Below are positions 35,236-46,754 of a DNA stretch of 64,000 nt, piece after piece. How positions within the stretch are numbered: the stretch's first letter is position 1; each line of letters opens with the position of its first letter. The stretch lies in assembly GCF_933775445.1 (NCBI RefSeq), contig NC_065874.1:9443001-9507000 (forward strand). Direction: 5' to 3'. The position numbers and the translations under genes were made by a program. Below the pieces are notes generated by a model, which worked only from the letters and a program-made list of their open reading frames with translations, was not told the origin of the DNA and did no database searches. This stretch comes from Argentina anserina. Its lineage: Eukaryota; Streptophyta; Magnoliopsida; Rosales; Rosaceae.

Positions 35236-36843
35236 TCAAGCTATCTCCACAGCAGCTACTTCATCATCTACTTGCTCGACCCACTGCTTTTCGTATGGAT
35301 ACGGTGTGTAGAAAGGATCTACATGCGAGTAGATAGTGGAAACCCTCTTAGTCCCCGATGGAACTGCATAGCATGGTTTCAAAGTTCCAGAGTGATAGGA
35401 CACATGTGGACCTTTTGGAACTGTAGCACTGTCCTCCATCTCCCTAAGGAACACTTGGTAAGAACCTACCTTGTTCATTAAACCTGCCATGCTAGAAAAG
35501 TAGGTATCATGATGTTTGGCTCACTGACGGGTCTCCAAACCCTTTATGGCGATGCGAATGGCATCATATTCCACAAGCGGTGTTCTGCACTTTGCTTGCT
35601 GCACCTTGAACCTCTTTAGGAACTCCACTGCCGACTCCATTGGCTGTTGATACATGGAAGTCAGAGATAACAAATCCACTTCAGGCTCAACACTTCCAAA
35701 AGTCGTTTTAAACATCGTCTCGAGCATAGACCAATCTGAAATAGACCCTGGTGCCAACTTAGAAAACCAAGACAGTGCCGGTCCTGACAATGATGAACCA
35801 AAAGCCCTCATCTTGAAGACTGGGTCAGATGCATATGGCCCACAATCACTGTGGAAATGCGATATATGCTCAGCAGCGTTCTCGAAACCCTCTCTTGAGA
35901 AAGTCTGGAACTTGATTGGACGATAACCCGAAGGCCAAGTACATGCTGACACCCACTCCGGGAATGGACTTGTATACGATATGTTCGTAGCAGCATGACC
36001 ATGAATGGTCCTCACACTTTCCTGGATCATCTTCTGAACTTGCTCCTTGGTAAGACTTTGACCTTCTCCTACTCCATGCTCAGACTCTTCTCGATGTTCC
36101 TCTCGCCGCTCGCGACGGAATTGATGCTGACGCTCTTGTCTTCCGCTTAGTTGAAGGAGTGTCAATGCCTTTTGTAAAGTTTCAACCTCGGGAGTGTTCG
36201 ACCGTCTGGAACCTCCAAGCGTGAACTTTCCCTTCTTAGCCTTCACCTTCTTCCTCCTTGCCCGTTTGACAAGCTCAGCATCTGAGTTGTCAACCTCATC
36301 ACCTCTAGCCTCGTCCCCTTCAGCGCCGTTGTTGATACCGGCTATATCTTTCTTGCTGGACCGAGCCTTTTTGGTGGCATTAGGCTTGTCATGGTTCTGG
36401 CTTTCGTAAAGCCCGGCGACAGTCCGTCGGATTCCCAACGCCTCTTCGATCTGCTTGAATCGCTCATCCTGGCCCGCGAACTCTAAGTGAGCATTCTTCG
36501 CGTGCTCATTAGCACCCAGAACCAACTTCTTCATCCTATCGTTGGTCTCAGCCAGACGCTGACCCTGTGTCGACTGTAATTGTGACACATTATCCAACGT
36601 TCTCTCAACTGCAATCATTCGATTTCCGAAAGACTCTTCCAACGACTTGACTACCGTCGTCAACTCTTTGAAAGCTAGTTGCATGTCTTCCGGTGTCGCC
36701 ATCACTCCAAACTTCAGTAATGCCTCGACCGCTGTTAAACCTCTGCAAGCCGCTGTGTTATGAGGAACACAATGCAAATGCTCTGGTTTCGAACAAGAGG
36801 GATATCCTCGCGAGTAAGGATTCCGGCTTGCTATCTTTGACAT
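35236..36843 (-). pseudogene. Gag N-terminal and capsid region of the Tat element
   Basis: Opens MSKIASRNPYSRG at 36843, directly after the primer-binding site; a second possible start, MATPEDMQLAF, lies near 36702. A coiled-coil and basic region (KRARRKKVKAKKGKF) is followed by the retrotransposon gag fold: FKMRAFGSSLSGPALSWFSK, WSMLETMFKTTFG, FLKRFKVQQAKC. An in-frame stop at 35523-35521 cuts it, and the same frame continues with SSMAGLMNKVGSYQVF to another stop at 35236. Role: structural protein of the cytoplasmic particle. Confidence 0.85.
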
Positions 36844-36864
36844 TGTCCCACTGGGCGTGCCAAA

Positions 36865-37696
36865 TGTTCGAGCTGGGAAAACGGATCCTCCTCAGAGAAC
36901 AATCAGCAAGCCCCGGTGTCGAACCCTAGACGGTTCGACCCTTCATTCTCTATTGTTGCTGGCGTGCCAGTACCTTTGAGTTAGGTACAACTCTTGCTTT
37001 GTTTGATGATGATTGTGCTCCACGTACTGTCTTCTTCTCAAACGATTGCTCCGCAGTTGCTGATAAACCGCTGAAGTTCGAATGACTTATACACAACCGG
37101 AGTTGCTAGGTACCTTTCACTCCACCTCAAGTAGATGGCCGATCTTACTTTTGACCGATTGGGGAAAAGCAGAGCTTATACTGTGTCGTTAATAGCAGGA
37201 CTCTCTCGCGAATGAGATTTGCTGACTAGTGCAGACTTTGTTTTTGCTAGAAGGTAGGCTAGCGACTCGATGGACTTGACTCGAATTGCCGAAGTTAACC
37301 GGACTTGTTGCTACATGCAGCGCGAGGCATGCATCTAGGTAGCTCCGCTCCGATGGGAGACTTGGTTGCCGAAGCGAATCGGACTTTTACTCCGTGGGGA
37401 GATTTTGACTATGCGGTTGCGCGATAGTTTGTTTAACGTTGTGTGTGTTATTCTGTGCATTCAACCCCTTTATATAGAGAACACAACTTGTTCTTTCTTG
37501 CGAATCAAGTCTTGAGAACCTCCTAGTTGATTTAGATTCACCTTCCTTAATCAACTCCGATTCTATACCGCGATAGTCCCCTAAATCTGTTCCGATACGG
37601 CAGGTAATCTTGCTTTGTGATATACTTTCCGCAAATATCCGGTCCACGAGCCTAAGTAGTCTAGATAATACCGGAGTATTATTTTAGGCCCAAACA
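36865..37696 (-). repeat. 5' LTR of the Tat element
   Basis: 832 bp, TGTTCGAGC to CAAACA on the plus strand. The minus-strand TATATAAA at 37476-37469 is the likely promoter of the gag-pol RNA. It is bordered by the primer-binding site at 36845-36864. Confidence 0.93.
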
Positions 37697-38081
37697 ATAT
37701 CATAACAAAAAAACAGAAAAATGAGATTTATGTATTCTACAACTCAATTGAAGTCGGCAATTCTTGGAGGCTTGTAAAGGGGAGAGTTCTTGCAGAGGTA
37801 TATGGTGTGCTGGTGCATTACTTGTATCCCATTTTTCCTTGGATGACAGGAAAACGATGTAGGGTAATAATTGCATTTTGCTCTTGGTTTTGAATCATCT
37901 TCATTGATCATCTTTGTAAAATGCTCCCAGATTTTTGACTAGAAAAAAAAAGTCATAAGCATAAATGGAGGCAAGATGTGAATATATAAACACAAGAAGA
38001 GGCAAGAAGCAAATGAAGACTAGTACTTACTGAATTTATGAGTGAAACCGTGAAGGCAAGAAGCTGGAAAAGTGAGAGGTA
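37697..38081. other. Short spacer between the Tat element and a solo LTR
   Basis: No gene or repeat recognised. On the far side of the solo LTR the sequence resumes at 41082 (gctaagtgaaaag), so 37697-38086 and 41082 onward were contiguous before the insertion. Confidence 0.5.
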
Positions 38082-38639
38082 GAGAGTGTAGCGACCTTAA
38101 ATTCTGAACATGAAAATTTAAAATTTTAGAATGCTAACACTCTATAATAATCTCAATGTAATTGAAATTACAATACAACTGTTGAATATCGATCCTGAGT
38201 TTAAATAACAAACTCAGTTACAACTTGAATCCAAACACGCTATTTACATTTACGTATATAATTACATTTGCAAGATTCACTCGAGTCTCACCAAAACTAA
38301 AGAACTAAATCAAATAGTACGTTGTTGATAGCTGCTCGACTCACCAACTGCAACTACATACAACCTGCGGTACTACCCCTTGCACCATTGATTGGTACAC
38401 CGGGATTCCAAACACAAACCCGGTCAGTTTCATAGCTGGTATGAGTAAACTGAATATAACTACTTAACATATAAACAACAACAATATCATGCAACAACGA
38501 CAAGAGATAATGGATCACATATCAATCAAAATTAAGTTCTCGACTTAACATCATCATCTCAACAACAATAACACCACGTCTATCACACATTATATAACAC
38601 TCACTCTACCTCTTACTCATGGTCCAACTCACACCACTA

Positions 38640-40330
38640 AAACAAGAAAATAATTAGTGAATCCTACAAGAACACGTATTTCAGGAATTCACGTATAACA
38701 AGAAGAAAAACATAGAAGAAGATAAGTGATTCCTTCATAATAGCATAGTTCAGAAATCACTTAAACATACAATAAAATACAACAGATAAGTAAACAAATA
38801 ACAATCACCACATGAACATATAAGCACCACTCAACACCACTAGCATCATCCTAGATGATACTCAACAGTCACTGAGTCATTCATGAGTTGTTCAGCTCAG
38901 GCCCCCACGAACAGTAAACATAGACACTAGAAAACTAATCATGAGTTATTCAGCTCAGGCCCCCAGAAAAAAATAGACACTGCCTATAGCCAGAATGCAT
39001 TCCCTTTGGCACAACAACAAACTACACAACACTACACAACACCACACAACACCACGCAACACATCACGCCACCACATCACTGTCACAACACCACTACACA
39101 ACCCCCAACACTCACTTACACTAGAAAAGAACATACAAGAAAACAAATAGTAAATCTTGCATGAAAACGTAGTTCAGGAATTCACGTCACAAGAATGAGG
39201 ACAAGAAAAGTGTAATCCCTGCATAATAACTTAGTTCAGGAGATTGCACTGTACACAAGAACAATTAGTGATTCCTGCAGAATAGCGTAGTTCAGGAAAT
39301 CACTTATCAAACAGATAAATCTAAGAAAATAAGAATCCTACATCACAATCATTTAACATAGTCCTTAACCATTAACCATTTAAAAAAACCATAACAATAA
39401 AATCATGTTTTACTTACCCATGGACCGTAGTCGATCAAGTCCATATATTTTCAAAATAAAACATATTTATCAAGATTTAGTAGGTTAATGACCCTGAAAC
39501 TATGTCTAGGGATAGCAAAAATACCCAGCGGGCAGGGTACCCACGAGTATTCGACCCTAATGGGGAAGTGTTTCGGGTATAATCGGTTAATGGGTACGGG
39601 GATCCTTGCAATTCAGATAGCGGAAATGGGTAAGGGGCGGGGATGGTATTTCGATCCACATCCCCATACCCACCCAATAATGTATTAAATATTTAATATT
39701 ATTAATTAATATATATTCACTAAAATAAAATTAATATAAAAATATTAAAAAATATTTTGTGATTATTTGCACGTATGAGTATGGGGATGCAAACAGACTT
39801 AGGTATGAGTATGGTTTTTCAATCCTTGACTCTACTCTCCCTATTGCCATCCCTAACTATGTCAATACTCTCACTACCATAAATAACAAATAATATAAAA
39901 CAACTCACCTTTAACATGATCCTCTTATCCAACAACCTTTCAAACATTTTACTAAAATTTCATTTTTACTTACCCATGGACCGTTGACGATCAAGTCCAT
40001 ATATTTTTAATGCAAATATATTTTTAGACTGATTTTAAGGTTGATGGATCAATGACCACGCTAACAGGATCAACATCAAAATCAAACACCTACAATCCAT
40101 TTCATTTTCGCCCATTGGGCCGCACTATCGCAAAACACACACTCATATATTTATTTTGCCAAAAGGCCGCCTCTTAAGGCAAAACACGTACACACATTCA
40201 CTTAGCTAAAAAGGTCGCCACTTAAGGCATATCACACACTTATACTTCTCATCTGCCAACACGGCCGCCACTAAGCAAACTCACACTCATATGCTACACC
40301 ACACATGCCACTTGGGCAACATCACACAAA
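38640..40330. repeat. Internal tandem repeats of the solo LTR
   Basis: Several repeat sets are visible: tag(c/t)(a/g)tagttcag(g)a(a)atcac-type units between 38640 and 39310; attcagctcaggcccccac near 38890 and 38945; acttacccatggaccgt(a/t)g with gatcaagtccatatatttt at 39412 and 39969; and gccg/gtcgcc(a/t)cttaaggc-type units about 60 bp apart from 40165 to 40310. Confidence 0.65.
39507..39855. mobile_element. hAT MITE (349 bp) nested in the solo LTR
   Basis: ACTATGTC lies on both sides (39499-39506 and 39856-39863), a perfect 8-bp TSD. The ends are TAGGGATAGCAA and, inverted, TAGGGATGGCAA. The interior is a GC-rich left half and an AT-rich right half without coding sequence. Confidence 0.88.
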
Positions 40331-41329
40331 TACATCAATATTGCCGAAAGGTTACCTTCCGGCCAATAACACTAACAACATTATCAATAATACCGGAATG
40401 TACCTTTTCTTCTTTTCTGATCAAACAAAACACAAAACACAAAACACTTCAACTATACAGTTATCCTCCACAAACCTCCAATTTACCGAAAGATACATTT
40501 TATTCCCTCTTGGTCTCATCCTCCACATTCATAATATAAACCAACGAAATATACACAATATCTCAAACATTAAAAAAATCATCACATTATAAATTATCAC
40601 AAATGTAATGTAACCGTAATATGTTCAATAAGATGTTTTGAAGAATGAGAAGAAAAACAACTCGGGAGGGAGAGAGAGAGAAAAACTTCTGCTGATAAGA
40701 AAAAGAAGAAGAAGAAGAAAAGTGAGAAAAATAGTCGGTTGGGGAAATAAGATATATCCCCAAATAGTTTCCGATTTTCACCCCTCCTTTTTAATTATAT
40801 AAACTCTCTCATATGACCTCTGATTAAATCGTGTTACGTGTCTACAAACTTATATTGACAAGCTCTATAACTTTCGTGAAGGAAGTTTTCTGGAAAGAGC
40901 TACGGATTTAAAAGTCAACTCTTGAGTCAATCGAATAACGACTTATTAGTTCTCAAACCAATTTCTACTTTGAATGAAAGCTATTTAAAGATGTAGAAGA
41001 AAATTATAACCACTTTATTCATTCCATTAAACTCTGAGAATTCCAAGAAATGGAAACGAATATTCGAGTTATTACAGAGAGGCTAAGTGAAAAGTGAAAA
41101 CGGTTGAGAGAAGTGAAGATTATATATAGGGATCAAGTAGGGTTTATGCCTTTGTGGTGATGTGATGATTGTGATCTACTGTGGTGAGATTGTAGTGTAA
41201 CAATTTTTTGATTTTCATGTCATTGCTTATAAATCAAATCTCCTTAGTTTCAATTTTCATACTTATGTAGTTTAGACTGTTTAGTAATCACTAATCAGTA
41301 GTTCTATTAATTTTATGACAATTCATATT

Positions 41330-43359
41330 CAACTAATTTAAGAGTTAAACAAACCAGCCCCTCAACCATCTTAAGAGTTAGAGAAGCCCTAAAAGGATCT
41401 ACAACCTTTGATCCAAGGCTAAAATCTTATTCATAAGCCATTGTGGAATCCGGAGCAACAAATATGTCTTTAGCAATCTTGGATAGAATGGGATATCTTG
41501 ATGCATTTTCCTTCCACCAATCCAACAACTTGAAAGCTTTGTTTGCAGGGTCTTCAGAAGCCTCATTCAAGTACTTATCCACCTTATCCTTTATCTCCAC
41601 CACATCTTTTTGCTTCCTCAACTTCAGAAATTGGCTCATGGATGCAGCATGTGAGTCCTCCTCTCCAACTTCAAAGTTAGCTCCCATATCAGGGTTTGCA
41701 AGTTCACTAGAAGCTTGTGCAGCCACTGGATCAGAGATACAATACTCTGAATATAGGTGTGCAACTTCATCTTCACTTCTTCAAGTGACTCTTTCACCAT
41801 GTTCTTTTCTTCCTCCACGGTTAACCTCACTCCACTCTTCACCTTATGCATCTTAGGGAAAAAGAACTCAAGGTACAACAATTTATATCTTGGATCAAGC
41901 ATAACAACAAGTAGGAGGGCTGAATTGATATCCTTATTCCAATACTTGTCAAATTTTAGTTTCATGGCAATCCCTACCCTCACTATAATTGGATCAGCAC
42001 TCTTGATGCAATTTTTCAGCTCATCACAAATAGTACAAATCCATTGAATATACGGGTTTGAAGTAACTACCTTAGTCTCACTGAAACTAAGTATTGCATC
42101 GTAAAAAAATTTCAGAAATTTCACCAAGGTAGTAGCTTGCTCCCAATACTCCCTTGTTGGAGAACCAACTCTTTTTTTTTTCCCCTAACTCTCTCATTAA
42201 AATATCCATCATATAGTTGATCCTCATCATCAAGCCTTGAAAAAGCTTTGTTATACTTCACACTAACATCTAACATGAAATAGGTGGAGTTCCATTGGCA
42301 CAACACCACCCTTGTGTTCAACCTTCTCCGTAATAGCACACTGCCTAAACTTCTCCAATCTAGCAAGAGAGCTTCTAATATACTTCACAACATTCCTAAT
42401 CACCTCAATTGAGTCACTCAAATCCTCCATCCCATCCCTCACTATCAAATTTAAAACATGGCATCAACACCTAACATATAGGAACTGCCCTCCAAGCACC
42501 AAAGTCCTCCAATTCCCAATCTTCTCCCTCATGTAATCAAGTGCAACTTGATTACTTGAGGCATTATCAACCACAATGCTAAAAACCGTCTCAATACCCA
42601 AATTTAGCAAACATGACTCTATGGTCTGGAATTACAGTAAAGTTAATAATTCTCTTATGCAAGGTCCAAGACTCATCTATGAAATAGGCAGTGAGCACTA
42701 GGTAATTGATATTTGGACTGAAGTCCATGTATCAATGGTAAGTGACACCCTAGTGTTGGTCCTAGCCAAATACTCCATGATTGTTTCCTTTTCAGCAAGA
42801 TATAAATTCCAAATGTCCTTACAAATTGCCCTATGGCTAGGCACAACAAATTGAGGCTGAACAGTTTTCATGAAATCTTTGAACACATCCCCATCAACAG
42901 AAGAAAATGCTAATTCATCCCTAACAATCATCTTAGCAAGTGCAATCTTATCTCTATCAGGATCATAGGATCTAGCTTTAAGGTTACCTCCGTCCTCAGT
43001 AGAGTCAAAGGAAAGGTGCTTATGTTTCTTTGATGTAATATATGCCAGACACTTCATGCATTGGTACTTGTTGTTCCATTGCTCCTTGAATCACAAGCAT
43101 AAGTTTGGGGACAATATTTGCACTTGGCTCTCGGTTTCTGCATCTTTGAACCATCTGGATTCCTCAGCTTCACAAAGTGCAGCCACACCTTTGAGGCGTT
43201 CTTCCTCTTCACAACTTCTTCTTCACTGCTTGGTGGATCGCTAAGTGGTGTTGCAGATAGAGAATGAGGTATGAGTAAACGTGGTTCACTACTAGGAGTA
43301 GTTGAGGTTCCCATGGTTGATTCACTCAGACTTGGTGAAGGATTAGGTGTCTCTGACAT
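41330..43359 (-). pseudogene. Decayed hAT transposase (RICESLEEPER/DAYSLEEPER type)
   Basis: Minus strand. A BED-type zinc-finger region comes first (SKVWLHFVKL ... AKCKYCPQTYACDSRSNGT, about 43190-43065). The transposase body follows (QFVVPSHRAICKDIWNLY, VSLTIDTWTS with a catalytic-type D, HLFHVRC, LCQWNSTYFML, VMLDPRYKLLYLEFFFPKM). Last is the hAT dimerisation region (KLLDWWKENASRYPILSKIA, a stop at 41427, then DPFRASLT and MVEGLVC). Frame changes near 43057, 42700 and 42120 and the stop in the dimerisation domain make it non-functional. A terminus-like gttcgcccaccctta ends at about 43922; the other end was not found. Confidence 0.82.
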
Positions 43360-43539
43360 AGCTTCATCTACCTATAAATAAGATCAAAGTCAACAAACAT
43401 TGAACATTCAAATCAAGAACAAAGAATTATATTTGTAGATCAAGATCTAAACCCGAATCCTAAACTAAAACAGAATCAATAAAAACACGAGAAAAGGGTG
43501 GAAGTACTTACATAATCCATCAAAACCCAACTTCAATTG

Positions 43540-43925
43540 GGTTTTTTTTTCAATGTGGAGGGTGGACGAGACGACTCAGACGAGAATGGAGGGATGCGGT
43601 TGTGAGAGTCTGAGAGAGAGAGAGAGAGAGTGAATTGGTTTTGTGTGATCCAGTGTGGTTATGCTCACATAGAGTCAGTCTAAACCAATAATATGCTGAC
43701 AACACATTAATATATCATAATCTAACAATACTCTAAAAATCGGTGTGGTCCGGGTCAAATCGGTCAGGTTGAAGGGTCAACTCGTTTTCGAACTGAATTT
43801 TGCGGTGACGGTTCGATTTTTATGGTGGCGGTTTTTGGCGGTCGTCAGTTCGGTGACCGCACAACTTTTTTCGGTGCGGTCCGATTAGTTTTGCTGATCA
43901 GATCGGTGTTCGCCCACCCTTAAAA
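43540..43925 (-). mobile_element. 5' subterminal region and end of the decayed hAT element
   Basis: Read inward on the minus strand the end is TAAGGGTGGGCGAACACCGA, typical of plant hAT termini (CAGGGGTGGGC type), followed by repeated cggt/ggtcgg runs. A (GA)n tract at 43612-43631 lies in the presumed leader. The absence of a partner end leaves the element size open. Confidence 0.5.
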
Positions 43926-44272
43926 ATAAGCGTGGCTAGTGCATGTATGCTGTACTATTTTATTGATATTATCCTCAACTTAACTAATTGTAAGGTGTTG
44001 AGTTTCAATCTCAAAATATTTCAACACAATTGAGTACACTCGATCATTACACGTTTATAAGTTATCATATTTTCATGTGAGATCTCTCTCAAATATTTTA
44101 CCTAGTAAGTAACTACTTTTGAACCATAAGAACCACAACCCCGATCCTACAAATCCTGATTAAAGCTGAAATTAAGATTCTTAAATACTAAACCAAATAT
44201 ATTATGGATCACAAAACCGATTTAAACCGAACAACTCGAAATAAGATCGATAAGCATATGCATCAAGTTCTT

Positions 44273-44277
<5 letters not shown>

Positions 44278-44326
<49 letters not shown>
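44278..44326. repeat. (TA)n microsatellite, about 22 units
   Basis: An uninterrupted TA run. Further TA runs at about 44526-44542, 44949-44975, 45350-45363 and 46184-46205 each border a fold-back element. Confidence 0.95.
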
Positions 44327-44327
<1 letters not shown>

Positions 44328-44944
44328 AATTTTGTTCATTAAGAGATTTAGTAATATTTCGATACTTTAACGATCATCAAATCGTATGAAACTTTGCAAG
44401 AGTGATCTATATATTATGTTCTAGATCCTATATGGTAGAGATATAGAAATGTGACCGAAAAGTGAGTGAAATAATGAAGTTAACTCTGTAACTTCAGAGT
44501 GAACCTTAACTCTAAATAGCGACTGATATATATATATATATGGCTTTTCTCATAAGGAGTTTCTTATCTTAGCTTAAGATACGGATTTTCATTTTTGACC
44601 AACTTTTTGATCGAAGTTTCACATCTCCACTGTCCAATATCTAGGTAATAACGTAAAGATCATCTCCATAAAATTTCAGATGATTCCATAACCGTTAAGG
44701 TACCGATAACTTCGATTTTCTACCCAAAATATGAACGGTTCAGGTTCGGCAAATTCAATACGTCCATTGGTTTTGATTAGTTCGATACCTTAACGATCAT
44801 GAAATTGGCCGAACCTTTGTGAAGATGATCTATACATTATCACTTAGATATTAGACGGTGGAGATATGAAAACGCGATCGAAAAGTTGGTCAAAAATGAA
44901 AATCCGTACCTTAAGCTAAGAGAAATACCTCCTTATGTGAAAAG

Positions 44945-44978
<34 letters not shown>

Positions 44979-45365
44979 CCTATCCAGAGTGAAGTTCCAA
45001 TTTTGGCATACTTTTCGGTCAGATTTTTTCACCATAAGCGATTCAATATTTAGTTATGCTATTCAAGATCATCTCTATAAAGTTTCATCCAATTTGACAG
45101 TGATTTGAGCTTTCAAAATTGAGATTTACACAAACGGTTCACGTTGAACAGTTTTAATTCATTCATTGATTTAATCTAATTTCAATACCTTAACGATGTC
45201 TGAATTAGATGAAATTTTGTAGAGATGATCTTGAATAGCATACCTAAATATTGAATCGCTTATGGTGAAAAAATTTGGCTGAAAAGTGTGCCAAAATTGG
45301 AACTTCACTCTGAAACTTCAGAGTGAACCTTCACTCTGGATATGAACTGTATATATATATATATG
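44327..45365. mobile_element. Cluster of fold-back MITEs bordered by (TA)n tracts
   Basis: A half element occupies 44327-44525. A full palindromic copy covers about 44543-44950, ending with the inverted pair ggcttttct / gaaaagcc and tcttagcttaagatacgg / ccgtaccttaagctaag. Another covers about 44974-45348 (ctatccagagtgaagttcc / cactctggatatgaactg). All share a central taccttaacgat motif, have no open frames and lie directly in TA microsatellites. That insertion preference is known for Micron-type MITEs; family assignment here is inference. Confidence 0.65.
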
Positions 45366-45772
45366 CTTCTACGCCTTTTGAGTATAGCTTTGCAAGGTTA
45401 GAAACGTTAAATTGACAATAGTGATGGAGGACTGAGGAATTTGAGGACATAATTTATGAGTCATAACTATTGCGAAGTCAAGTATCACTTGGAGCTCTGT
45501 AATCTGCATATATAATACGTACCCTATGCAACAAACATTTCGCAATAAGCTCCTCATGATGCTTGTGAGCAGTGGCGGATCTATGAATTCAAAGCTGTCT
45601 AGGTTAATTTATATGAGGACACCAATTTTTTTTTTTTGAGGTTTGGAACCCAGTGGGAGGCTCATCCTCACGTATTTATTAGTTTCAATCAAAACATAGA
45701 CCGAGGGGAACATAAAACCAAACCTCGTAAATTGAAAATTACAAGCATCAAAGCGTTATACGCAACAATAAG

Positions 45773-46180
45773 CTACCTAAAACGTACCCTACGAGACCCG
45801 CTCAATTTAAACTCTGCAATCACATAATCATTATCAGTGCTATCGGCAAGTTCTTTTTCAATGTAGAGAACCATTAAATCATCAAGAAATTCATCTTTAA
45901 TTCTGTTTCGAAGTTTGTTTTTTATGATGTTTATAGATGAAAATACTCTCTCCGTTGTGGCTGTAGAAACTGGCAGAGTCAAAACAAGACAAAACAATCT
46001 ATAAATTATAGGAAAGAATGTTGATTTTCTTGACTCAACTAACTACCGACATAAATCAGATACAGATGTTGTGTTGGTAAATCTTGGATCCATCTGAATA
46101 TTTGCTAGAAAATACCCGCACTCCATATCTAAAGCAAGCAACTCATATGAAGTAAAATGAGCTGGATAGAATCTCATATT
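45773..46180 (-). pseudogene. hAT dimerisation-domain remnant
   Basis: Minus-strand reading MRFYPAHFTSYELLALDMEC, then QMDPRFTNTTSVSDLCR and a stop. It continues in another stretch through STFFPIIYRLFCLVLTLPVS to TATTERVFSSINIIKNKLRN and LDDLMVLYIEKEL, the conserved C-terminal hAT dimerisation domain. The start is cut by the nested MITE and there is no catalytic core. Its N-terminal counterpart type is found at 10686-10904, but these are separate insertions. Confidence 0.8.
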
Positions 46181-46183
46181 GGG

Positions 46184-46615
46184 GAATATATATATATATA
46201 TATACAGTCCATATCCAGAGTGAAGCTTCACTCTGAAATTATAGAGTGAAGTTTCAATTTTGGCACACTTTCCGGTCAAATTTTTTCAGCATAAGCGATT
46301 CAATATTTAGGTATGTTATTCAAAATCATCTCTACAAAGTTTCATCCAATTTGACAATGGTTTGAGCTTTCCAAAATTGAGATTTACACGAACGGTTCAC
46401 GTTGAACAATTTTAATTCATTTATTGATTTCATCTATTTTCAATACCTTAACGATGTCCAAATTAGATGAAATTTTGTATATATGATATTGAATAATATA
46501 CCTAAATATTGAATCGCTTATGGTGAAAATATTTGACCGAAAAATGTGACAAAATTAGAACGTCACTCTGTAATTTCAGAATGAAGCTACACTTTAGATA
46601 GAAACTATATATATA
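46184..46615. mobile_element. Fold-back MITE in a TA tract, nested in the hAT derivative
   Basis: Closely related to the copy at 44974-45348: it opens with catatccagagtgaagc, shares gcgattcaatatttaggta and accttaacgatgtcc, and ends cactttagatagaaac followed by a TA run. It interrupts the hAT transposase remnant, so it is the younger insertion. Confidence 0.72.
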
Positions 46616-46754
46616 TTTGATAGAAATTCAAAAAGAGGTTTTGGGAGCAAATCTTTTCTAGGCTTAAGCACAACTTACATCCGCCGCTACTTGTGAGTCT
46701 GTTGCGCGAGATGTTTGCCAAATATATCATTTGGTGGTTGCCTATATATATATA

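Larger units (their letters stand above)
22274..37696 (-). mobile_element. Ty3/gypsy LTR retrotransposon, Tat/Ogre type, 15.4 kb
   Basis: Two 832-bp LTRs flank minus-strand gag, protease, RT, RNase H, a second RNase H and integrase, in that order. The order, the second (archaeal-type) RNase H domain and the large spacer between integrase and the 3' LTR mark the Tat/Ogre branch. Inside the 5' LTR the minus strand reads TTTGGCACGCCCAGTGGGAC (36845-36864), a likely tRNA primer-binding site; the primer tRNA was not determined. Before the 3' LTR it reads CCTGGGGGCAA, a polypurine tract. Flanks are atata and atatc, a 5-bp TSD with one mismatch. All reading frames are broken, so it is immobile on its own. 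A hAT MITE is nested at 34413-35133, and an antisense gene occupies 23479-26868. Confidence 0.92.
38087..41076 (-). mobile_element. Solo LTR (minus orientation) with 5-bp TSD
   Basis: GAGAG flanks both ends (38082-38086 and 41077-41081). On the minus strand the repeat begins TGTAATAACTCGAATATTCG and ends CGCTACA. No second LTR or internal coding region exists. It shares blocks with the solo LTR at 61517-63580: CTTCA(C/T)GAAAGTT and ACCGGGTTTGTGTTT, among others. A minus-strand TTTATATAA at 40803-40795 is a candidate promoter. A hAT MITE at 39507-39855 accounts for part of its extra length. Unequal recombination between LTRs is the accepted origin of such single copies. Confidence 0.85.
45570..46689 (-). 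mobile_element. hAT deletion derivative (1.12 kb) with perfect 8-bp TSD
   Basis: CTTGTGAG flanks both ends (45562-45569 and 46690-46697). Termini are CAGTGGCGGAT and, inverted, TAGCGGCGGAT. It retains only the C-terminal end of a TTF/ZMYM1-like hAT transposase and a nested fold-back MITE at about 46184-46615. Confidence 0.88.

Noticed and set aside
43540..43925. Pairing the 43.9-kb hAT end with hAT-like sequence at 21.95-22.1 kb, which would make one element split by the Tat insertion
   Set aside because: Subterminal composition is similar but no matching terminus or 8-bp duplication could be found.
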